Source: Periplaneta americana
Lineage: Eukaryota > Arthropoda > Insecta > Blattodea > Blattidae
NCBI RefSeq assembly: GCF_040183065.1
Contig: NC_091119.1
Location: 64,590,392-64,654,391 of the forward strand
Direction of reading: 5' to 3'
DNA length: 64,000 nucleotides
Under the pieces are notes generated by a model. The model searched no databases. It saw only the letters and a list, made by a program, of their open reading frames with translations, and was not told the origin of the DNA. Of this stretch, positions 11,663 to 22,252 are shown one piece after another. The translations under genes were made by a program, and so were the position numbers. Every line of letters begins with the position of its first letter. The first letter of the stretch is position 1.

Positions 11663-13192
11663 GGCCCAGTTTTATCAACAAGGGTTAAAACTTAACCTCG
11701 TGTTATACAGTTCTAACTCTTTTGGCTAAAATTCTGTTTCATCAACAGAAGTTATGGGTAGTTTTAACATGGGGTTAAACTTGGGGTTAAGTTAACACCT
11801 ACCTTCAGTTGGGTTAAATGTTTAACTCGGGGCTAAAATCAATATGGCTGCTGTAAATAATGGTTTTTTATGCAGAATTGTTAAATTTAGATGTTAAATC
11901 GTGTTCTTAACAGAGAGAGATCTTTGAGAAATTATTTTCAAAACCTGTCTCAGAAACAATGTCTAAGGGGGTATAGATTTTTTTATGAAATTCACGTGAG
12001 GTTAGAATACACAACAGAGAGAAACAGAGAATGTGTGATATATATGGGGTGTGTGTATATATATATATCATATGCTGCGAGTACTAGTAACATTAAAATA
12101 TTATGCTACAAAGTCTTTTTATATAATAAATTGGAAACAATGTTGTAGTTTCAAAAGCTACTGTTAGTAGAATTATCTCTAAGGTATTTGCAGGTATAGC
12201 ATCAATAAGACAAAGATAATATGTAAAGTTTCCTTTTGTTGAAGAATGTTCGCGTGTTATTCCTGACATTTTATCAAATGTACCATTTTCCTAGCATTTT
12301 GGGTGCACTAGATTGTACGCATGTAAAAATCCAATCCCCTACAGGCAGCAGAGTGGAAATATATCTTAACCGGAGAGGATATTTTTGTATTAAAGTTTAA
12401 ATAATCTCTTATGCAAACCTCAAAATTCGGGATATAGTAGCAAGGTGGCCCAGATCAGTTCACGACAGTACTATCTTCACAAACTCGCACATTATAGCGC
12501 AATTCGAAATAGGCACAATCAATGAAGGAATTTGGCTTGATGATAGTGGGTATCTGTTAAGGAAATACGTATTAACACCCTATTTACATCCTCAAACAAG
12601 AGTACAACACAACAACAATACAGCTGACATGAGGACACAAAACTGTGTGGAAAGATTGATCGGACTTTGGAAAAGGCGTTTTCCAGTTCTTAGCTTGGGA
12701 TTACAGAGCAAACTACATAACAGTAATTGTAGCTACAGCAATATTACATAACATTGCTGTGGAAACCAATGATGAATTTTCCACAGATGACTTGACAGTG
12801 TGTCAATAGATCACAGAGAGAAGAAGGAACAGGAATGTTATGATGTCTTTATATTTAGTTGTTAATTCGATTAACAAAGATTTTTCTATTGCCGAAAAAT
12901 TTGAGCTTCTGTTTCTCATCCTAACCTCTTCCATTTCCTTGTTCACTGTTCTCGAGTTGTGGAAGAAAACAAAAGAAACACGCAGCAAAGTGTGTTCATA
13001 AAAACAAATTCTCAGTCACGGTCTTCTAGATTAATACTTTTCTTCTTTCCCTTGAGGGTTAAAGTGATGTTAGCTAACTCTCTGTCGAAAAGGCTTGATG
13101 ATATACGTTAGTTACAAGAACGAGTTAAAATTTTAACCTGAAGTAAACTCAGGGTTAATATATGTTTAACCCATGTTGACAAAACCAGGCCC
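11663..13192 (+). mobile_element. PIF/Harbinger-type transposon, decayed
   Basis: The left end GGCCCAGTTTTATCAACA matches the right end read inward, GGGCCTGGTTTTGTCAACA. Both are followed by GGGTTAAA-rich sequence, and further GGGTTAAA motifs recur in the first 180 bp. The interior encodes a broken Harbinger nuclease. The TSD could not be fixed because the outermost bases disagree. Confidence 0.78.
12296..12790 (+). pseudogene. Harbinger (HARBI1-like, DDE_Tnp_4) transposase pseudogene
   Basis: Translation shows the family motifs in order: ALDCTHVKIQSP (first catalytic Asp), NRRGYFCIKV, then after one stop IVARWPRSVHDSTIF, WLDDSGYLL (second Asp), YLHPQTRVQHN and NCVERLIGLWKRRFP (catalytic Glu). 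These are hallmarks of the DDE nuclease in PIF/Harbinger elements and in the domesticated HARBI1 protein. At least one stop and a degraded start and end make it non-functional. An upstream piece at 11891-11990 (SLRNYFQNLSQKQCLRGY) may be the N-terminus. Confidence 0.8.
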
Positions 13193-13401
13193 AAATGTAT
13201 TCTCCCCCCCCCCCCCCGGAGTTTTCATTTGATGGATTGCACTTCTTCCATTATTAAGAATATTTGAATATGAGTGGAAGCAGCTTTACTTGCAGTTGCA
13301 CTAAACGTGAGAAGATTTTAGTGAATGCTCATCCCTTGCATTACATGTGCAGGGCATATTTCAGCCTCATGAACACTTACTGGAACAATGAAAAGTAGTA
13401 G

Positions 13402-14430
13402 CATACCTGCCAACCTATAGAAGTGGAAAATCGGGAGATTTTGATTTCAAGAATAAAACTGCCAAAATACATACCTGTCTTACTGCACCTCATTGTTTGT
13501 TTTCTTCAGCGAAGCTGTGGTAGCAGCTTTTGTCTTTCTTAAAATAATTATCATCAAAAGTTTGTTCATAGAACTTACTGTGCTGTCGAGACTTCGTAAT
13601 TAAAAACTTTTCCAGGTTATTGTTGGATGTTGATGTTCGAAATTGAGTTGTCTTCTTCTCGTGACTGAAAATTCTTACACATTCTGCATTATCAAGGATG
13701 GCAGTTGTCTTTGTCCTGGCACACCCATATTGTTTTGCTATATCGGATTTCGGAAACATTTTTCTAAATAGTGGGCCAGCATGATCAGGCAATTGACATA
13801 TTGTGTTCTATGAATGATGTGAACAGACACTATGCATGTATGACACTGTTATTTTCATTTGAGAAGAAACTATTGTCAATTTTAAAATTCCGTTCTTCAC
13901 AGCAAATATTGTCCTTGTTTTACAGTTTGAAGTGCATAATAATATTGCCTTTACCACCATGAGAGACACTTAAATCACACTGGCAGATTGTACAAGAAGC
14001 GAAAGTGGTACCTTTCTTTGATTTGCTTATAAATTGAAATTCCACGGCATACGTTTCTTTACAACACTGTTCATACTTTTCACTTGTTTTGAGTTTTTCA
14101 ATGACATCATATTCATTTGTGTTTTACACCGCAATTACACAAACTAGAAAACTTATTCCCTTGCTGCAATGTAACCATAATGCTTCCAAGTTCCACATTG
14201 TTGACTGGGATGCTCATTTCGGGGCCATGCACAACTATTTTACCTCGGGGGGGGGGGGGGGAAGAGACACTAATATGTTGTTGAAACAAGTGCACAAATT
14301 TCCTGCCATGGCCAGCTGCCAGTGGCATGGATTTCACCACAAAAAGCAAACGTGGGGAAAATTCGAGAGAATGATATGATTCCGGAAAATAAGGAATCTC
14401 CCAATTAATTTGGGAGGGTTGGCAGATATG
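13402..14430 (-). mobile_element. hAT-like transposon remnant
   Basis: Matching ends CATACCTGCCAACC (left) and, read inward from the right, CATATCTGCCAACC. Both are followed within 30 bp by a GGGAGATT motif. The interior encodes a minus-strand zinc-finger protein fragment. No exact TSD could be identified. A poly(G) run at 14247-14260 lies inside. Confidence 0.65.
13490..14090 (-). pseudogene. hAT-like zinc-finger protein fragment
   Basis: Reading the minus strand from about 14050 gives KKGTTFASCTICQCDLSVSH followed by GGKGNIIMH, a C2H2/BED-like zinc-binding pattern. After frame changes comes CLFTSFIEHN, then the clean block 13490-13792 with RKMFPKSDIAKQYGCARTKT. This combination is familiar from the N-terminal part of hAT-derived proteins widespread in animals. 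The catalytic and dimerisation regions are missing and the frame is broken. Confidence 0.6.
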
Positions 14431-14639
14431 AACTAGGCTTCACTTAGCTAAAGCAATTTTGATTGTGAAGAATAATCTTTCTTGTATGGACTTTCATACC
14501 TGGATCCAAAGTCAGACCAAAATATTACCAGAAATAAACAGTTCTGACGAGTAAAGACACAAAATGTTGAAGTAGTCTTATAATATAAGTAAATATTATA
14601 AAATACTCCATAGTTTGTCATATAGAATTCTTATCTAAT

Positions 14640-14890
14640 CCACAGTTAATTCCCTATTTACCACGCAAATCATCTGTAGCTGCATTTAGATTGGCAACAG
14701 GCCATGACTGTTTGGCCAAACACCTGCATAGAATTGGAATATATCAGTCCACTAACTGCCCATTGTGCAACTCAAGCCAAGAAATGGATTCGGAAAACCT
14801 CAAAAACTGTGCTTCAGTGGCTGACCATGACAAAATCTTTGAAAAATATTGGAGTGCAAGAAGTAAAATGACTTTGTCAAACACCTGGCA
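14640..14890 (+). pseudogene. LINE ORF2 C-terminal fragment
   Basis: Translation gives LPRKSSVAAFRLATGHDCLA, then HRIGIYQSTNCPLCNSSQEM and a frame break near SNTWH. The C-x2-C zinc-binding pattern and the RLxTGHxxL motif are typical of the region after reverse transcriptase and RNase H in non-LTR retrotransposons of the Jockey/R1/I group. The 5' part is missing (5' truncation). Confidence 0.75.
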
Positions 14891-14917
14891 TTAGAAAACA
14901 ACTTAATTGAACATATT

Positions 14918-15035
14918 ATACAAATCTGGCTTTCAGGTAGTAGCTCCCTGTAAAGCAGGTTCCAGCCCTGGAACAATTTTTCCTTGAAATTATTTAATTT
15001 ACTTGAAAGCCAGATTTGTATAATACATTCGTTAC
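14918..15035. repeat. Inverted repeat around SINE-like sequence
   Basis: A block of about 25 bp (ATTATACAAATCTGGCTTTC) at the left recurs inverted at 15000-15026. The loop contains CTCCCTGTAAAGCAGGTT and a CCTGGAACAATTTTTCC tail like those of the SINE family at 15178 and 20124-20335. Confidence 0.7.
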
Positions 15036-15177
15036 TGGAGGTACGTTAACAGAAAGCCACAATTTAAAGTCACACAGTATTTGTGTGCACTCACAGTTGA
15101 GTTCTGGCGTCTTGTCAGCTTATGTGAGTTGTGTGGATATAAAAAAGGAAAAATTGTGACAGTGTCGTGTATAGTTC

Positions 15178-15265
15178 CTGGGGTAGCTCAGTCGGTAGAG
15201 CATTCGCGCGCTAAGCAAAGGGTCCCGGGATCGACACCCAGCCCCGGAACAATTTTTGCTTGAAA
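15178..15265 (+). repeat. tRNA-derived SINE copy
   Basis: A tRNA-like unit starts at GGGGTAGCTCAGTCGGTAGA with a B-box-like CCCGGGATCGA; acceptor-like ends (TCCTGGG and CCCCGGA) still pair mostly. The TCGACACCCA T-arm is imperfect, and it runs into AACAATTTTTGCTTGAAATT, the tail shared with copies at 20236-20335. It is therefore a SINE and not a tRNA gene. It lies in the intron just upstream of the kinesin-13 exon. Confidence 0.75.
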
Positions 15266-15376
15266 TTATTAATTGAACGTACTTTAGGAATTTATTTTTA
15301 AATGTATCTTTTGGGAATAAATTCCTACATCACTTTCTATTTTCTCTCACTAACTTGGTGTGAATTTTGGTTGCAG

Positions 15377-15551
15377 GAAGGTGAGATTTCAGCTGACCTG
15401 TTCACATTCCACGAAGCAGTCTCACAGTTGCAGTTGCTAGAGGAGGAAGTGTTGGACACTCACACCAGCTTGGCGGAGATGGGTCCTCAGTGGACAGAGC
15501 TGGACCACACCCTGCTGGCCATGACAAATGATGTCGACTACGATCAGGATG
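15377..15551 (+). CDS. Kinesin-13 penultimate coding exon
   Basis: Kinesin-13 motors (KIF2A/KIF2C/Klp10A) bind microtubule ends and depolymerise them in spindles and interphase arrays. This exon encodes part of the conserved C-terminal dimerisation region, including LFTFHEAVSQLQLLEEEV and MTNDVDYDQD, which matches the segment after the motor in kinesin-13 proteins. A pyrimidine-containing tract and TTGCAG precede 15377 (phase 0). The exon ends at G 15551 before GTGAGA (phase 1). Joined to 23347, the frame continues DYDQD-AYSKQLE, as in family members. The motor exons must lie further 5' and were not found in the window. Recognition is from family motifs, without a database search. Confidence 0.93.
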
Positions 15552-16429
15552 GTGAGACTTCTGCAAACAAGCAGCTATCTGTTCAGAATAGTTCCCTAAG
15601 TTCTCAGACCAGTGTTTCTGTAAACCATCTCCACAATAGGGGATCCAATAGTTTTCAAAATCATTCCCGAAGTGAACATCCCACCGTCTTCGAAAAATAC
15701 ACCCAAACTGGACATTCCAATGTATGTGAAAAGAATATCCCAAAGGGATGGTCCAAATTCTTCAGAAAATGTTCTCAAAATATTCATTCTGATATCACTG
15801 TCAGTCCTCCAAATGGACAGATACAGAATTCACAAGATTCTCAAATACAGCATTCTGATAGCTTCCATAACTGTTCTTCCTGCAAATCTAATCAGAGCCT
15901 TGGTGAACAGCACAAACTCTTCCGAACTTCTATCATGGATTGGAATTCCACATCATTGGGAAATTGTTTTCCACATAAGAAGTCCAGTATTTTTCAAGAA
16001 TACTCCTCCAGAGAATATTCCAGTAAGATTAGTAGTTATCATCTCAAAACCTTTCCTGATTATTTTCCTAAACACGAATCTAGCCTCTCCCGATCTAATT
16101 CTCCTGACGTCTTTTGTTCCTGCCCCAGAAAGATTCCAGAAGACTGTAATGATCTCTCAGCCTTTCCAAAATCTCAGAGTTTTTCATGGTCAAATAAGAA
16201 TTCTCATTTCACTTGTGAGGGTGACAGAAGCCGTTATAGCAAGAGACAAAGTTCTGAGTGTCTGGCGTTTGAAGACAAGCACAATGTTAGAGATAGGCTT
16301 TCCCCCACAAATGGAGGTGATGCAAGTGGTCGTGAGGTTATGGAGACTCTGACAAATGTCGCGATTTTCACGCTTCTTCCAGTGATATACTGCTTAGTTT
16401 TCATCTTGGTGTCCCTGTGGAACAAGTAG
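15377..16429 (+). CDS. Candidate alternative last exon of kinesin-13 (read-through form)
   Basis: If the donor at 15552 is not used, the frame stays open for 292 more codons to a stop at 16427-16429. The extension is rich in Ser, Asn, His and Lys with no domain I know (for example FQEYSSREYSSKISSYH). It ends with a hydrophobic segment of about 20 residues, IFTLLPVIYCLVFILVSLW, then NK and the stop, as in a tail anchor. An AATAAA lies 149 bases downstream. So long an open stretch is unlikely by chance in 60% AT sequence. It could be an alternative 3' exon, retained intron or former exon. The frame also opens upstream of the acceptor (ATG 15302), which I regard as intronic. Confidence 0.5.
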   Translation, partial: EGEISADLFTFHEAVSQLQLLEEEVLDTHTSLAEMGPQWTELDHTLLAMTNDVDYDQDGETSANKQLSVQNSSLSSQTSVSVNHLHNRGSNSFQNHSRSEHPTVFEKYTQTGHSNVCEKNIPKGWSKFFRKCSQNIHSDITVSPPNGQIQNSQDSQIQHSDSFHNCSSCKSNQSLGEQHKLFRTSIMDWNSTSLGNCFPHKKSSIFQEYSSREYSSKISSYHLKTFPDYFPKHESSLSRSNSPDVFCSCPRKIPEDCNDLSAFPKSQSFSWSNKNSHFTCEGDRSRYSKRQSSECLAFEDKHNVRDRLSPTNGGDASGREVMETLTNVAIFTLLPVIYCLVFILVSLWNK

Positions 16430-16577
16430 TATGCACCTGGCAGGGCAGGACCCGCCATTATGTTGCATGGTTTTTTTTTTTTTTTTTAAATGGAATGCTG
16501 CATGTCCTATATAAATTATATGGTGGAGGAACTGTGTACATATTAAAGGTCTGTTTGTATACTTCTTGAAATTGTTA

Positions 16578-16583
16578 AATAAA
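16578..16583 (+). terminator. Poly(A) signal for the read-through exon
   Basis: AATAAA, 149 bases after the stop of the extended frame, followed by a TGATGGGAGTCTGTTCTTT stretch that could serve as the downstream element. It supports, without proving, a short kinesin-13 transcript ending here. Confidence 0.5.
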
Positions 16584-16599
16584 TAGCTTAAGTTGAAGT

Positions 16600-17600
16600 A
16601 TTTGATGGGAGTCTGTTCTTTATGAGAGAGTTGAACTAGTCGACACTCTAAACCCACTTAACTGGCAATAGAGTAGGATTTGAGAGAACATCACTTGACT
16701 GCATGTATGGAGAACCATATCTCTCTGAGGCTTAAGATACCTCTTGCTTAGTATTGTGGCATTGAAAATTTGTGTAATTTTATGTAATGTATATCTTATC
16801 TCTGTGTTTAAATCACAATTTCCCACTTTCGTGAAGGTTGGCAGACATGTAATGAGTTGCCGAGTAGGTTGTCATACTTGAAAATTGCAGCATGCTGGCA
16901 GTTGTGTTTCTATTGCAGATTGGTGTAGGAATCGATCTTATCTCGATCCAAATCCATGTGTTCTGCGAAATCGTAAGCGCCAGAAGCCCTTGGAGCGAAT
17001 GAGTGGTAGGAATTGTCCCAGTTCTCTGGTTTGGACTAGCTTTGGTTTGCCTTCTCACCAGTAGACGGCCCACACGACCTCGTACACGTGTGTGGTGCTG
17101 CATGGATCTGTGCATTACATAGCTGCCAACCCTTCCACCTTGTCCTCAGAACTCGATAGTCTGTCCATATGCTTCAAATTGTGTAGGTAGGACCTTGCGA
17201 GCAGAGCTGTCTGCTTTTTACACATTTCATAATTAAACAGTTGGTAGTAACAGTTCTTTAATTTTAAAATTTCCATATTTGTCAGTTTTATATAAATGCC
17301 ATTCGTGCAGTGTTACAGCTCAAATTGAATTCACATTTATTATTTTGTTATTGAGAGGCCTTAAATTTCGGTAGTCTAGGATTTGCTGCTATACAATTGT
17401 GATTTGTGGTTGCATGGCTTTTTCTTTCTTGTTTGATCAAACCATAATGCTACAGAATCTAGAAAGAATGGTAAGATTTGGTAAGTGAGGAAGTTGGGTA
17501 GTAAAAAGAAACTGCAGAGATCACTGCATGCTTTTATTCTTCCAGAATACCTTGTAACAAATAACATTTTGGATTGCGTTCATGTTGCATATTATTATTG
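16600..17600. other. Kinesin-13 intron, nothing recognised
   Basis: Intronic for the main transcript. A 100-codon minus-strand open frame (16813-17115) has no recognisable motif and I do not accept it as a gene. Confidence 0.4.
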
Positions 17601-17602
17601 TA

Positions 17603-18780
17603 CAGTGAAACCTCCCTAAAACGAAACGTGATCTGATCTGATCGTTCCAGAATTTTTTTTCCGTTTTCACAGGATTTCGTGTAACAAAGGGCAAAACTAA
17701 GAATAGACTACTGCAATATGCTCACTGTAGGAAGAACACAATGAAGAAATAATTTGAAATAAAGTTGCTACAGTACATGCAAAGTTAATTTTATTTTCAT
17801 AATTATTAACTTAAGTAATTGCAGCCTCTCTCTCTCCATCTCTCTGCGCCCTAGTTTCTTGGCTCCCATATTTCTTTTAAAGTGCATTGCCGCGACCTTT
17901 TTTTTTTTAAGGGAACGTTGCAGGATTTCCTTTGCGTCCTGCATCAATTCAGAACGTAAATTGCTCCCTGATCCATCGGTTATGTAATTGAAATTGTGTT
18001 TGATGGAAAAAGAAATAGATTAACTTCACGTTAGACAAATCAATCCTTTGATGGCAGGTAGAATTGTCTAAAAACCGTATGATCTTATGACCTTGACGTA
18101 TCATTGCTTCATTAAAATTATGAAGCCACTCTTCCATGATAGAACTGGTCATCTAGGCTTTTTTTTTATTAAATCGCACAGTTTTACTTTATTCTCACTG
18201 TTATTTAACACTGTATTGGCATATTAACATAAAACTAAGAATAAATAAACGGAAATGTGAAACTAAATTGACACTACACTACAATTATTCACAGTTTTAT
18301 TCTATTGTCCTTTATCATTGTATTGGCTTGTTAACACAAAACTAAGAAATGAAAGAAAATGCAAGAGGGTTGGAAGAAGTAATGGTACAGGAGGTCAGTA
18401 ACCTGCCCGGTCCTTGACAATAAGCACAATAGTGACATGGTTAGAGAAGCTTCACCCCCAACATCTGACAAAGAATAGCGAAAGTCTTCCAGTTCATTGC
18501 ATGTACAATCACACACAAAAAATTATGTCGTGTTTCTTACAGTATTATCGCAAAATTAAAAATGATTTGAAAGAATTTAGCAACAGTTATGCTTAAAATT
18601 ATCTGTTTTATCCAGGTTTTCTTTTACCTCAATTGAGCCCAAAAATGATTATGTTTTCGCGTTAGGCAGTTTTCTGCTTTAAAGTATTATTTTACTTAGA
18701 AAATCATTCCATTCCCAAATTTATTTTCGTTTGTGTAGGTTTCCTTTTTATAGAGGGTATGTTTTAGCAAGGTTTTACTG
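17603..18780 (-). mobile_element. pogo/Tigger-type transposon in kinesin-13 intron
   Basis: The ends are CAGTGAAACCTCCCTAAAAC and, read inward from the right, CAGTAAAACCTTGCTAAAAC, the usual pogo/Tigger terminus. TA flanks both sides (17601-17602, 18781-18782). It contains a minus-strand pogo-type transposase remnant and is internally decayed. It lies in the long kinesin-13 intron, antisense to the gene. Confidence 0.85.
17949..18152 (-). pseudogene. pogo/Tigger transposase (DDE_1) fragment
   Basis: The minus-strand translation starts with MTSSIMEEWLHNFNEAMIRQ and contains IIRFLDNSTCH and IDLSNVKLIYF. This matches the second catalytic-aspartate region of pogo/Tigger/CENP-B-related transposases (xFLDNxxxH followed by LSNVxLxxxP). 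The usual proline-rich stretch after it is frameshifted. The N-terminal DNA-binding domains are not recognisable. Confidence 0.8.
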
Positions 18781-19264
18781 TATTGTTGTGTATTATTAAT
18801 ACACATCTAAATTTTGATTACCAATTGCATTAAGTGAATGATGAAATTTAATTTAATGTTCTGAAAGTGACTAGGCCTATTTTTCCAATTTAATTATGCA
18901 AGTTCCCAACTTTGTATGTTCTTTCTGTCACATGATGTTCACTTTACTGAGATTATTAGATTGAACGAAGATTCCACTGAATAACTTAGAAAAGCAACAT
19001 GGTTTAGATTCTACGAGCAGCAATGTTACACATGCACATCAATGCACAAGAAGATGAAACTGCAGAGCCTGCACTTCAGTTAGCACATTCCCTTTTTAAC
19101 TGTTAAAAAAAATCTTCTGCACTCGTCTGTCAAGAAATCCTTAGTTGGTAAGATGCCTTGAGAAGCTACCTGCATGAAGCTGGGACTCTATATTTATGTG
19201 AAATTCGAATTTAACACAGTTCCTCTTGTAGCTGTAGAATTGGTTGTACAGGATCTAGCAGGGG

Positions 19265-19462
19265 AATAGGCAATTTTAAGGAGCGTCTGTCTTTCTCAGC
19301 ACAGTTAAGTGGCAATAAACTATGCACACATTTTGTTGCTAGTACTGTACCTAGGGACTGGATTAATCTTGCTGAAGATAGGGACTGATGGAGGACTTAT
19401 GTGAAATGGCAATGAACCTCTGGGTTCGTTAAAGGCCGTTTCTAAGTGAGTAATATCACAGA
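19265..19462 (+). pseudogene. LINE 3' terminal fragment
   Basis: Translation contains RDWINLAEDRD near 19355, and the DNA ends GGCAATGAACCTCTGGGTTC, then AAAGGCCGTTTCTAAGTGAG. Both features match the 3' end of the LINE at 36843-37335 in the opposite orientation. It is 5'-truncated and lies in the kinesin-13 intron. Confidence 0.65.
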
Positions 19463-19579
19463 AATGGATTATAGTGGTGCTTATCATCTTTGACAATAGT
19501 CATTTCTGTTGCCATTTACTGGTAATGCCACTCGATTTGATTATTATCGAATATCTACTAATCATTGCTGGATTATGTA

Positions 19580-19869
19580 CAGACCCAGAAATAAAATTTG
19601 GGTCACCTGAATTTTCCAAGTCTAGTTATAAGATACTGCACGTGTTCAGTATGAATGCCACCTGGGTCATCTGTCAATTTGGACTTCCCTCTGCCTCAGT
19701 CCTCTCTCTGTCCTTTCCCAATGTTGTGGTGAGCCATCCTGCTGGAAAAACATGCCCATGTTGTTTCCTTTTTTCAACTGTGTTATGACAAGCAAATGCA
19801 ATCTGTTTCTCTACTGAGCATACGCTATATATTGTAATTGGAACTTGAAAAATTTTGTTTCTGAGTCTG
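19580..19869. mobile_element. 290-bp MITE with TA TSD
   Basis: TIRs: CAGACCCAGAAATAAAATTT at the left and, read inward, CAGACTCAGAAACAAAATTT at the right. TA flanks both ends. No coding capacity. A 90-bp relative is at 10477-10566. Confidence 0.85.
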
Positions 19870-20123
19870 TATCGGTACATTTCTAATTATTGTAAGTACA
19901 GTTTTCAGTCATGTTTATTGCATGTTAAGTTTCATTAGTTGCAGTCACTGTAATGTAAATTTTTTCTTTTGCTATGCACTTTCATGTTCCTGTAAATCAT
20001 CATGGCATTCTGTAGGTCTGTTTTCCTTATGAAATAGGCATCTAAAAGAGTGTCAAATGTTCAGTGAATTTCACATAGCAAATGCAAATCAAGCTTTCAG
20101 GTATAACTCCCTGTAAAGTAGAT

Positions 20124-20335
20124 TTGAATAATTTCGAGGGAAAAGTTGTTCTGGGGCCAGGCATCGAACCTGGGACCTTTGGTTAAACGTACCAACGCTC
20201 TACCAACTGAAAAATTGGATCGGTGGCTGGTAGAGTTCCCGGGTAGCTCAGTTGGTAGAGTGTTGGTACATTTAACCAAAGGTCCTGGGTTCGATCCCGA
20301 GCCCCGGAACAATTTTCCCTCGAAATTATTCGAAT
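20124..20335. repeat. Head-to-head inverted pair of tRNA-derived SINEs
   Basis: The left arm (20124-20210) is the reverse complement of the right arm (about 20238-20335). Each contains tRNA-like promoter blocks, on the + strand GGGTAGCTCAGTTGGTAGAG and GGTTCGATCCC, and the tail AACAATTTTCCCTCGAAATT. The spacer is only about 27 bp, so a transcript across it would form a near-perfect hairpin. It lies in the kinesin-13 intron. Confidence 0.9.
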
Positions 20336-20339
20336 TTCA

Positions 20340-21407
20340 CATTATCTATTAAACTTTTCTGTCCGTAATAAAGAAATATAATAGCTTTAATATATTTTTA
20401 TCCATAACTGGTATCTAAACTGGTCTTTATTTCACCGTCCTTAGCAATCTAAACAATGGTCTTATTTACAGCAGTGAATTAAATCTTTATCTCCATGACA
20501 ACTAACACATCAGCAACCATAAAATCCATACATTCATTCATTTATAATTTCTTCTTCAAATTACAAAGAAAAGGTGATCAGTTTAAAATTAAATTTAGAT
20601 AGCAGTAATGGATAAAATATTTATTGTATACACGAGAGTAAACAGATTTTATGCACTCATGAAAATTATCACCCTTTACTTTGCCTCGGGTGCTAAACTT
20701 TCTACTCGCGCATAAAATCTAATTTTACTCAATTATATTATAAACTACTATTAATTAAATTAAATCAATGCGGTAATATTAAGAGATGATGTTTCTTTCA
20801 TTACTTCCCCCCCCCCCCAAATTATAATTTAAAAGAAGCTGTTTATACTTGTATTATTATGATGGACCGAAGTACATATATTTCCATGCAGAAATTCTGC
20901 CTCATCATATGTTGAAAGATGAGTGGAACGGAATGGCTAGTTTTATTTTCAGTATGAAGTGTAGCTAATAACATTGGTTCATATGATTTGATTATTGTCG
21001 CTATGATAACCATTGCAGTGTTATAGAACAAAGTAACAATCGAAGCTCCACTGCAATTAAAATAGTATTGTGTAACAAGTGAAATTATGTTGTCTGTTTA
21101 TACAGTCTACTCCCAATAATTTGCTGTAATTAATGCATGAACTTCCGCAAAATATCGAAAATCGCGAATTATCCGCAAAAACTTTTATTATTATTATTTT
21201 AAGTCCAGTAAAAGTTACTCTGACAGATTTAATTATTTATTAAAATATACTTCAAAATCAAGTGCAAAATATGAAACAGTGCAAAACATTTCGAAACATT
21301 GATGATATTTCACACTTTACAGGCTCTAATACGTTGAATGAACATTCTGCAATGAAATTGTGGTACATTTTAGCATTATGCTACAAGACATGAGTTCTGC
21401 TATGCAT
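20340..21407. other. Kinesin-13 intron; possible transposon end near 21103
   Basis: AT-rich. CAGTCTACTCCCAATAATTT near 21102 resembles a Tigger-like terminus, but no partner end was found. A poly(C) run at 20810-20818 is the only other feature. Confidence 0.35.
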
Positions 21408-21418
21408 AGTATAATTAT

Positions 21419-22252
21419 CTACATAAAGATTATTATTAGAGGACAAAAATTCGCTCCGGCGCCGGGGATCGAACCCGGGTGCTTGGTTCTACGTACCAAG
21501 CGCTCTCACCATTGAGCTATGCCTAAGTTAATCCACAGCACCGGATCGAACCCCTCTCCTCCAATGTTTTTCCCTTTGTGGCCTGACTCCAAGTTGGGCA
21601 TGTATGTTGACATTTTATATTTTCAACTGCCATTATACAAGGAGCGCACTCAGTTGAGTGTCTTGGTGGCCGAGATTCCACAGTAATATGCACTGTTACT
21701 AGAATCTACGTAAAGATTTTTTTTTTATCCTACAGAATACATCTGTTATGGTAACTATTATATGAGAGGAGAGGGGTTCGATCCGGTGCTGTGGATTGAA
21801 CGTCGGCGTAGCTCAATGGTGAGAGCGCTTGGTACATAGAACCAAGGACCCGGGTTCCATCCCCGGCACTGGAGAGAATTTTTCTCCTCTAATATTAATT
21901 GTTACCATAACAGATGTATTCTGTGGGACCAAAAAATAATAATCTTTACGTACATAGATTCTTCGAGCGTACAGATTACTGTGCATATTACTGTGGGATC
22001 CCAGCCACAAAGTCACTCAACTGAGTTCACTCCTTGTATAATGGCAGTTGACTTATAAAATGTCAACATACATGCCCAACTTGGAGTCAGGCCGCAAGGA
22101 GAAAAACACTGGAGGAGAGGGGTTCGATCCGGTGCTGTGGATTGAATTTCGGCATAGCTCAATGGTGAGAGCGCTTGGTACGTAGAACCAAGGACCCGGG
22201 TTCGATCCCCGGCGCCAGAGCGAATTTTTCTTCTCTAATATTAAATATTAAT
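21419..22252. mobile_element. 834-bp SINE-bearing foldback with 11-bp TSD
   Basis: Nearly the whole element is an inverted repeat centred near 21838: sequence at 21440-21690 returns reversed at 21990-22235, and 21700-21770 pairs with 21895-21955. Each outer arm has a tRNA-like unit (minus strand 21455-21525; plus strand 22151-22222), and a third plus-strand unit (21800-21872) lies at the centre. All share GCTCAATGGTGAGAGCGC and a GGTTCGATCC-type B box. AGTATAATTAT flanks the element at 21408-21418 and 22253-22263. It sits in the kinesin-13 intron. Confidence 0.82.

Noticed and set aside
1..15376. Upstream kinesin-13 motor-domain exons
   Set aside because: I looked for motor motifs on the + strand and found none I could support; they probably lie outside the window or are too short to recognise by eye.
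15402..15743. 113-codon minus-strand ORF overlapping the kinesin-13 exon
   Set aside because: It is antisense to a well-supported coding exon and shows no motif; a shadow frame.
15672..16352. 226-codon + frame inside the extended kinesin-13 exon
   Set aside because: It is the shifted frame of the 375-codon frame, which connects to a true exon; no independent support.
16813..17115. 100-codon minus-strand ORF in the kinesin-13 intron
   Set aside because: No domain or transposon motif recognised; composition compatible with chance.
22151..22222. tRNA gene candidate (also 15178, 20236, 21455, 21800 and 8799)
   Set aside because: A and B boxes are present, but the acceptor stems do not pair well, copies occur in clusters with shared non-tRNA tails, and two relatives have retroposition TSDs. 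They are SINE heads.
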